In this document: piece after piece, positions 5,340-9,567 of the stretch
How the letters are laid out: the number at the start of each line of letters is the position of its first letter
How positions within the stretch are numbered: the first letter of the stretch is position 1
Assembly: GCA_937863915.1 (NCBI GenBank)
Contig: CALMID010000396.1
Location: forward strand, 1-9,567
Reading direction: 5' to 3'
Source of the DNA: an uncultured Pseudomonas sp.
GTDB lineage: Bacteria; Pseudomonadota; Gammaproteobacteria; Pseudomonadales; Pseudomonadaceae
DNA length: 9,567 bases
Notes under the pieces: model-generated
Told to the model about the DNA's origin: nothing
Seen by the model: the letters and a program-made list of their open reading frames with translations, nothing else
Database searches by the model: none
Position numbers and translations under genes: made by a program

Positions 5340-6047
5340 ATGACCCCCCATCGTTTCGCCGTAGCCCTGCTGGCTGCCAGCCTGCTCAGCGGCTGTGCCT
5401 CGCAGAACCCCTATGACCAGTCCGCCCAGGGCGACACCAACAAGACCGCCGTCTATGGTGGCCTCGGTGCACTGGCGGGGGCGGCCGCTGGCGCCCTGAT
5501 CAACCATGACAACCGCGGCAAGGGCGCGCTGATCGGCGCCGCGGTCGGTGCGGCCGCCGGCGGTGGTTACGGCTACTACGCCGACAAGCAGGAAGAAGAG
5601 CTGCGCCGGCAGATGCAGGGCACCGGCGTGCAGGTGCAGCGTCAGGGCGACACCATCCAGCTGATCATGCCTGGCAACATCACCTTTGCTACCGATTCCG
5701 ATGCCATTGCCGGCAGCTTCTACGCGCCGCTGAACAACCTGGCCAACTCCTTCCGCCAGTACAACCAGAACAGCATCGAGATCGTCGGCCACACCGACAA
5801 CACCGGCAGCCACAGCTACAACATGAGCCTGTCGCAGCGCCGCGCACAGAGCGTGGCCAGCTACCTGATCGCTCAGGGTGTGGATGGCTCGCGCCTTTCC
5901 ACCCGTGGTGCCGGTCCGGATCAGCCGATTGCCAGCAACGCCACTCCCGATGGCCGCGCGCAGAATCGCCGGGTGGAAGTCACCCTGCGTCCGCTGCCGG
6001 GTGCCCAGCAGCAGGCGCCTCAGTCCGGTCAGTACCAGCAGTACTGA
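5340..6047 (+). CDS. OmpA-family outer-membrane lipoprotein (YiaD-like)
   Basis: A 235-residue lipoprotein. The signal peptide ends in the lipobox LSGC with Cys19 as the lipidated residue; Ala at +2 favours sorting to the outer membrane by Lol. A glycine-zipper region (about 38-80, many GxxxG/AxxxG steps, broken by a polar loop NHDNRGKG at 56-63) could form a helical hairpin in or against the membrane. A short charged helix follows (about 82-92). The OmpA C-terminal domain spans about 105-218, with HTDNTGS at 151-157 and NMSLSQRRA at 161-169. Asp153 and Arg168 are spaced as the pair that grips diaminopimelate in peptidoglycan. The tail is Gln/Pro-rich. This order matches the YiaD group; it probably tethers the outer membrane to the cell wall. 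AGGAG lies 7 bases before the ATG at 5340. It is 78 bp after the preceding gene, so it may have its own promoter, and it ends 15 bp before a terminator. Confidence 0.92.
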   Translation: MTPHRFAVALLAASLLSGCASQNPYDQSAQGDTNKTAVYGGLGALAGAAAGALINHDNRGKGALIGAAVGAAAGGGYGYYADKQEEELRRQMQGTGVQVQRQGDTIQLIMPGNITFATDSDAIAGSFYAPLNNLANSFRQYNQNSIEIVGHTDNTGSHSYNMSLSQRRAQSVASYLIAQGVDGSRLSTRGAGPDQPIASNATPDGRAQNRRVEVTLRPLPGAQQQAPQSGQYQQY

Positions 6048-6062
6048 GTTCGGCCTTGCAAG

Positions 6063-6091
6063 AAAAAGCCCCGCACTGCGGGGCTTTTTTT
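6063..6091. terminator. Bidirectional Rho-independent terminator
   Basis: A stem AAAAAGCCCCGC (6063-6074) and GCGGGGCTTTTT (6078-6089) with loop ACT, followed by two more T residues. It can act on both strands: it lies 15 bp past the OmpA-type lipoprotein stop and 10 bp past the stop of the convergent RND pump gene, so it closes the efflux operon as well. Confidence 0.92.
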
Positions 6092-6101
6092 CGTCCGGGC
6101 A

Positions 6102-9100
6102 CTATCCGTGTGAAGTGCCGGGCTCCGGCGCCGGTTCTGCCCGGTGCGGCTTGGCCAGCAGGCTGTACACGCAGGGCAGGACGAACAGGGTGAACAGGGT
6201 GCCCACGGTCATGCCGGCGGCGATGACGATGCCGATGTCGAAACGGCTCTCGGCACCGGCGCCACTGGCGAGGATCAGCGGCACCATGCCGAAGACCATT
6301 GCCGCGGTCGTCATCAGCACCGGGCGCAGGCGGATCGAGGCGGCTTCTTCCACCGCCTCGCGCACCGACAGCCCCTTGTCGCGCTGCAGCTGGTTGGCGA
6401 ACTCGACGATGAGGATGCCGTGCTTGCTGATCAGACCGATCAGCGTCACCAGGCCGACCTGGGTGTAGATGTTCATCGTCGATACGCCGAGGAAGATCGG
6501 CAGCAGCGCGCCGCAGATCGACAGCGGCACGGTGACCAGGATCACCAGCGGATCGCGGAAGCTCTCGAACTGCGCGGCCAGCACCAGGAAGATGATGGCC
6601 AGCGCCAGGCCGAAGGTCAGCAGCAGGGCATTGCCCTCCTGCACGAACTGCCGCGAGGCGCCGGCGTAGTCGAAGGCGTAACCGCGAGGCGCCTGGGCCT
6701 TGGCGATGGTCTGCATGGTCTCCACGGCATCGCCCATGCTGACGATCGGCACGCCTTCGATGATCGCCGAGTTGAGCTGCTGGAACTGTTTCAGGCGGGT
6801 CGGCCGGGCGCGGTCGCTGATGCTGATCAGCGTGGCCAGCGGCACCATCTGCCCGCTCTCGTTCTTCACGTGGTACTTGTTCAGCCAGCGCGGATTGTCG
6901 CGGTAGGCGCGCTCGACCTGGGCAATCACCTTGTAGCTGCGACCGTCGATGGTGAAGCGGTTGATCTCGCCCTCGCCGAGCAGGATGGCCAGCGTGCTGC
7001 CCAGGTCCTGCATCGACACGCCCATCTGCGCCGCCTTCTCGCGGTCGATCTCGACCACCACTTCCGGCTTGTCGAAGGCCAGGTCGACGTTGAGGAAGGC
7101 AAACTTGCCGGTGGCCATGGCCTCCTGCTTGACCCGTTCTGCCACCTGCAGCAGCGACTCATAGTCGTTCGGCGTGTTGATCACGAACTGGAACGGCAGG
7201 CCGTCACCGGTTCCCGGCAGGGCCGGCAGGTTGAAGCCGAAGATCTGCAGACCGGTGATCTGGTTGAGCTTGCCCTGCACCTCCCGGAGCAGCTCCATTT
7301 GGGTGCGCTCGCGCTCATCCCAGGGCTTGAGCAGGAAGCCGCCGATGCCGGACTGCACGCCGTCGAAGCCGTTGATCTGGAACGATGAGTAGTACTCGGG
7401 GAAGCTGCGGAAGATTTCCTCGAAGGCCTTGGTATAGGCGTTCAGGTAGTCCAGGTTGCTGGTCTGCGGCGCATTGGAAATGAGGAAGACGATGCCCTGG
7501 TCTTCCTCCGGCGCCAACTCGCTCTTGCTGAACTTGAGCAGCGCCGGGATCAGCGCCATGACGATCAGAGCGAACACGATCACCACCGGACGGGTATTGA
7601 GAGTGCCGTGCAGGGCCGCCTGGTAACGCTGCTTGAGCCGGTCGAAAATCTGATCGAGACGATGGGCCAGGCCGCTGGGGTTTTCTTCATGGCGCAGCAG
7701 CTTGGCGCACATCATCGGCGACAGGGTCAGGGCGACGATGCCGGAGATGATCACCGCGCCGGCCAGGGTCAGGGCGAACTCCATGAACAGCGCGCCGGTA
7801 AGGCCTTCGAGGAAGCCGATCGGCGCGTACACGGCCGCCAGAGTGATGGTCATCGAGACGACCGGGATGGCGATTTCCCGCGCGCCTTCGATGGCCGCCT
7901 GGAACGGCGTCTTGCCCTCCTCGATATGGCGGTGGATGTTTTCTACGACGACGATGGCATCGTCCACCACCAGGCCGATGGCCAGCACCATGGCCAGCAG
8001 GGTCAGCAGGTTGATCGAGTAGCCCATCAGCTGCATGAAGAACAGCACGCCGATCATCGACAGCGGGATGGTGATCACCGGGATCAGCACCGAGCGGAAC
8101 GCGCCAAGGAACAGGAAGACCACCACGATGACGATCAGCACCGCCTCGGCCAGGGTCTTCACCACCTCGTCAATGGAGGCCTGGATGAAGCGGGTGGCGT
8201 CGTAGGCGATGGAAACTTTCAGGTTCGGCGGCAGTTGCGCCTCGATCTCCGGCAGCGCAGCACGCACATGCTTGATCACATCCAGCGGGTTGGCGCTGGG
8301 GGTGCCCTTGATGGCGATGTACACCGAGGGAATGCCGCTGAAGGAACTGATCGAATCGTAGTTTTCCGCGCCCATTTCGACGCGGGCGATGTCCCGCACC
8401 AGCACGCGGCGGTCGCCCTCGGTCTTCACCGGAATGGCGCCGAAGGCCTCCGGTGATTTCAGGTCGGTGCTGGCGTTGATGCTGGTGACCACGTACTGGC
8501 CCTTCACTTCGCCGGCGGCGGCGAGGAAGTTGTAGCGCTGCACGGCGCTGTTCAGTTCGGCGGCGGAGATGCCGTAGGCGGCCATCTTCACCGGGTCGAG
8601 CCACAGGCGCATGGCGAACACCTGGTTGCCGAGGATCTGCGCCTCGGCAAGGCCCGGCAGGGTGGCCAGCTTGGGCTGGATGACCCGGGAGAGGTAATCG
8701 GTGATCTGCGGGTTGGACAGCTCGTCGCTGTAGAAGCTGACGTACATCAGCGCCGTGGAGTCGGCCGCTTCCTTGGACAGCACCGGGTCTTCGGCGTCCT
8801 GTGGCAGCTGGTTCTTCACCTCGTTGGCCTTGGCCAGCAGCTCGGTGAACAGGCGGTTGGTGTCGGTGCCGATGCGCGCGTAGATGGAGATGACCGAGGC
8901 GTTCTGCTGGCTGACCGAAGTCATGTAGTCGATGCCTTCGGCGCTGGCCAGGCTCTGCTGCAGCGGCTGGGTGATGTAGCCCTGGATGGTCTCTGCGTTG
9001 GCACCGGGGTAGGCGGTGGTCACCGTGATCAGGGCGTTTTCCATCTGCGGGTACTGGCGGATGGTCAGTTTGCTGAAGGCCTGCATGCCGAGCAGGATGA

Positions 9101-9161
9101 TCAGCAGGCTGACCACGCTGGCCAGCACCGGGCGGCGGATAAAGGGATCGGTAAAAGCCAT
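6102..9161 (-). CDS. RND multidrug efflux pump, inner-membrane subunit (HAE-1 family)
   Basis: A complete 1019-residue RND transporter of the hydrophobe/amphiphile efflux group (AcrB/MexB relatives, usually 1020-1050). It is a proton-driven antiporter that forms a trimer in the inner membrane and passes drugs to an adaptor and outer-membrane channel. Twelve membrane spans fit the standard plan: one at about 12-30, five at 338-482, one at 524-543 and five at 846-1001, with two large periplasmic loops (31-337 and 544-845). The proton-relay residues are present: Asp400-Asp401 in GLVVDDAIVVVENIHR (span 4), Lys913 in LISKHGILIVEF (span 10) and Arg946 in RLRPVLMT. The N-terminus MAFTDPFIRRPVLASVVS is typical. 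AAGGA lies about 8 bases upstream of the ATG at 9161, and the adaptor gene stops 20 bp before it, so both are one operon. The subfamily resembles Pseudomonas pumps outside the MexB/MexF groups, but I cannot name the orthologue or its substrates. No truncation or frameshift is seen. Confidence 0.95.
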   Translation of the reverse strand: MAFTDPFIRRPVLASVVSLLIILLGMQAFSKLTIRQYPQMENALITVTTAYPGANAETIQGYITQPLQQSLASAEGIDYMTSVSQQNASVISIYARIGTDTNRLFTELLAKANEVKNQLPQDAEDPVLSKEAADSTALMYVSFYSDELSNPQITDYLSRVIQPKLATLPGLAEAQILGNQVFAMRLWLDPVKMAAYGISAAELNSAVQRYNFLAAAGEVKGQYVVTSINASTDLKSPEAFGAIPVKTEGDRRVLVRDIARVEMGAENYDSISSFSGIPSVYIAIKGTPSANPLDVIKHVRAALPEIEAQLPPNLKVSIAYDATRFIQASIDEVVKTLAEAVLIVIVVVFLFLGAFRSVLIPVITIPLSMIGVLFFMQLMGYSINLLTLLAMVLAIGLVVDDAIVVVENIHRHIEEGKTPFQAAIEGAREIAIPVVSMTITLAAVYAPIGFLEGLTGALFMEFALTLAGAVIISGIVALTLSPMMCAKLLRHEENPSGLAHRLDQIFDRLKQRYQAALHGTLNTRPVVIVFALIVMALIPALLKFSKSELAPEEDQGIVFLISNAPQTSNLDYLNAYTKAFEEIFRSFPEYYSSFQINGFDGVQSGIGGFLLKPWDERERTQMELLREVQGKLNQITGLQIFGFNLPALPGTGDGLPFQFVINTPNDYESLLQVAERVKQEAMATGKFAFLNVDLAFDKPEVVVEIDREKAAQMGVSMQDLGSTLAILLGEGEINRFTIDGRSYKVIAQVERAYRDNPRWLNKYHVKNESGQMVPLATLISISDRARPTRLKQFQQLNSAIIEGVPIVSMGDAVETMQTIAKAQAPRGYAFDYAGASRQFVQEGNALLLTFGLALAIIFLVLAAQFESFRDPLVILVTVPLSICGALLPIFLGVSTMNIYTQVGLVTLIGLISKHGILIVEFANQLQRDKGLSVREAVEEAASIRLRPVLMTTAAMVFGMVPLILASGAGAESRFDIGIVIAAGMTVGTLFTLFVLPCVYSLLAKPHRAEPAPEPGTSHG

Positions 9162-9181
9162 GCTGGGGTCCTTGGCGCCGC

Positions 9182-9567
9182 TTATTGGGCGGCGCTGGCG
9201 TCCTGATTCAGGGTGAGGGCCGTGTCGGCGACGATCGCCACATGGGCGCCGTTATCCAGCTTGAGCTGGCCGGAGGTGACCACCTGCTCGCCGGCCTTGA
9301 GGCCGCTCTCGATGACCACCAGGCCGGCACGACGCTCGCCGGTCTTGACGAAGCGGCGCTCGACCACCAGGTAGGGCTGGCCCTTGTCGTCCAGCTGCGG
9401 CTTGCCGTCGTCACCCTGCTTGGGGACCACCACGTAAACGGAGTTGCCATACAGGGTGAAGGTGATCGCGGTTTCCGCCACGGGCAGGGCTTCGGCCTGG
9501 CCCGGCAGCAGCACGGAGAGGTTGGCGAACATACCCGGCAGCAGCTTGCCCTGCGGGTTGGGCAACT
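9182..9567 (-). CDS. RND efflux periplasmic adaptor (membrane fusion protein), C-terminal part
   Basis: The last 128 codons of an adaptor of the AcrA/MexA type; the N-terminus, lipid or membrane anchor, and coiled-coil hairpin lie beyond the right edge. The visible part begins in the beta-barrel with LPNPQGKLLPGMFANLSVLLP, a strong family signature. It continues into the membrane-proximal domain (ALPVAETAITFTLYGNSVYVV, then ERRFVKTGERRAGLVVIESGLKAGEQVVTSGQLKLDNGAHV) and ends with a short polar tail and TAA at 9184-9182. These adaptors bridge the RND trimer and the outer-membrane channel in the periplasm. The pump gene starts 20 bp downstream with its own ribosome site, so the order adaptor then pump is the usual one. 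The operon promoter and any regulator lie outside the window. A TTG codon at 9565 falls within the gene and is not a real start. Confidence 0.92.
   Translation of the reverse strand, partial: LPNPQGKLLPGMFANLSVLLPGQAEALPVAETAITFTLYGNSVYVVVPKQGDDGKPQLDDKGQPYLVVERRFVKTGERRAGLVVIESGLKAGEQVVTSGQLKLDNGAHVAIVADTALTLNQDASAAQ

Noticed and set aside
4575..5813. A 412-codon minus-strand open frame across the metallo-beta-lactamase-fold and lipoprotein genes
   Set aside because: It spans two well-supported genes and their gap on the opposite strand; the composition is that of a high-GC shadow frame.
6144..7388. A 414-codon plus-strand open frame opposite the RND pump, and a similar one at 7608-8456
   Set aside because: Both are antisense to an intact RND gene and have His/Asp/Gln-rich low-complexity products without a domain or a start site.
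1..9567. A hidden defence system, mobile element, CRISPR array or RNA gene
   Set aside because: I saw no repeat-spacer array, transposase, integrase, terminal inverted repeats, tRNA-like fold or AT-rich island; all gaps are under 170 bp and all genes have ordinary family assignments or a plain secreted-protein look.

Overview
The window is GC-rich, densely coded chromosomal DNA of a gammaproteobacterium, most probably Pseudomonas in the broad sense. The reasons are strongly G/C-biased third codon positions, short intergenic gaps, GC-rich hairpin terminators, and the gene families and their order. The order TetR regulator, alpha/beta hydrolase, PF10118 protein, OruR-like AraC regulator, metallo-beta-lactamase-fold protein and OmpA-type lipoprotein resembles, from memory, the P. 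aeruginosa PA0828-PA0833 neighbourhood. That match was not searched.

Layout from left to right. (1) 1-745, minus strand: the N-terminal 248 codons of a secreted protein of unknown function, running off the left edge. (2) 842-2518, plus strand: a TetR-family regulator followed by an alpha/beta hydrolase with an intact Ser-Asp-His triad, closed by a bidirectional hairpin terminator at 2536-2561. (3) 2576-3412, minus strand: a PF10118 'predicted metal-dependent hydrolase' whose residues look like a ferritin-type di-iron site. It is transcribed divergently from an OruR-like AraC-family regulator (3574-4626, plus). Between them lies a 161-bp control region with overlapping face-to-face promoter candidates, a perfect 11-bp dyad and a small hairpin. 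(4) 4623-5261, plus: a short glyoxalase-II-like metallo-beta-lactamase-fold hydrolase whose start overlaps the regulator stop (ATGA). (5) 5340-6047, plus: an outer-membrane lipoprotein with a glycine-zipper segment and a peptidoglycan-binding OmpA domain, ending at a second bidirectional terminator (6063-6091). (6) 6102 to the right edge, minus: the end of an RND multidrug-efflux operon, with the C-terminus of the periplasmic adaptor followed by a complete 1019-residue inner-membrane pump. No outer-membrane channel gene follows the pump before the terminator.

The TetR-hydrolase pair and the AraC/PF10118 divergent pair look like two small regulator-plus-enzyme modules with unknown substrates. 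The adaptor and pump form one export machine that would need an outer-membrane channel encoded elsewhere. I see no mobile element, CRISPR array, RNA gene, frameshift or compositional island. This reads as ordinary core or near-core genome. The points worth a second look are the di-iron-like site of the PF10118 protein, the divergent control region, and the adaptor-pump operon with no channel gene after it.
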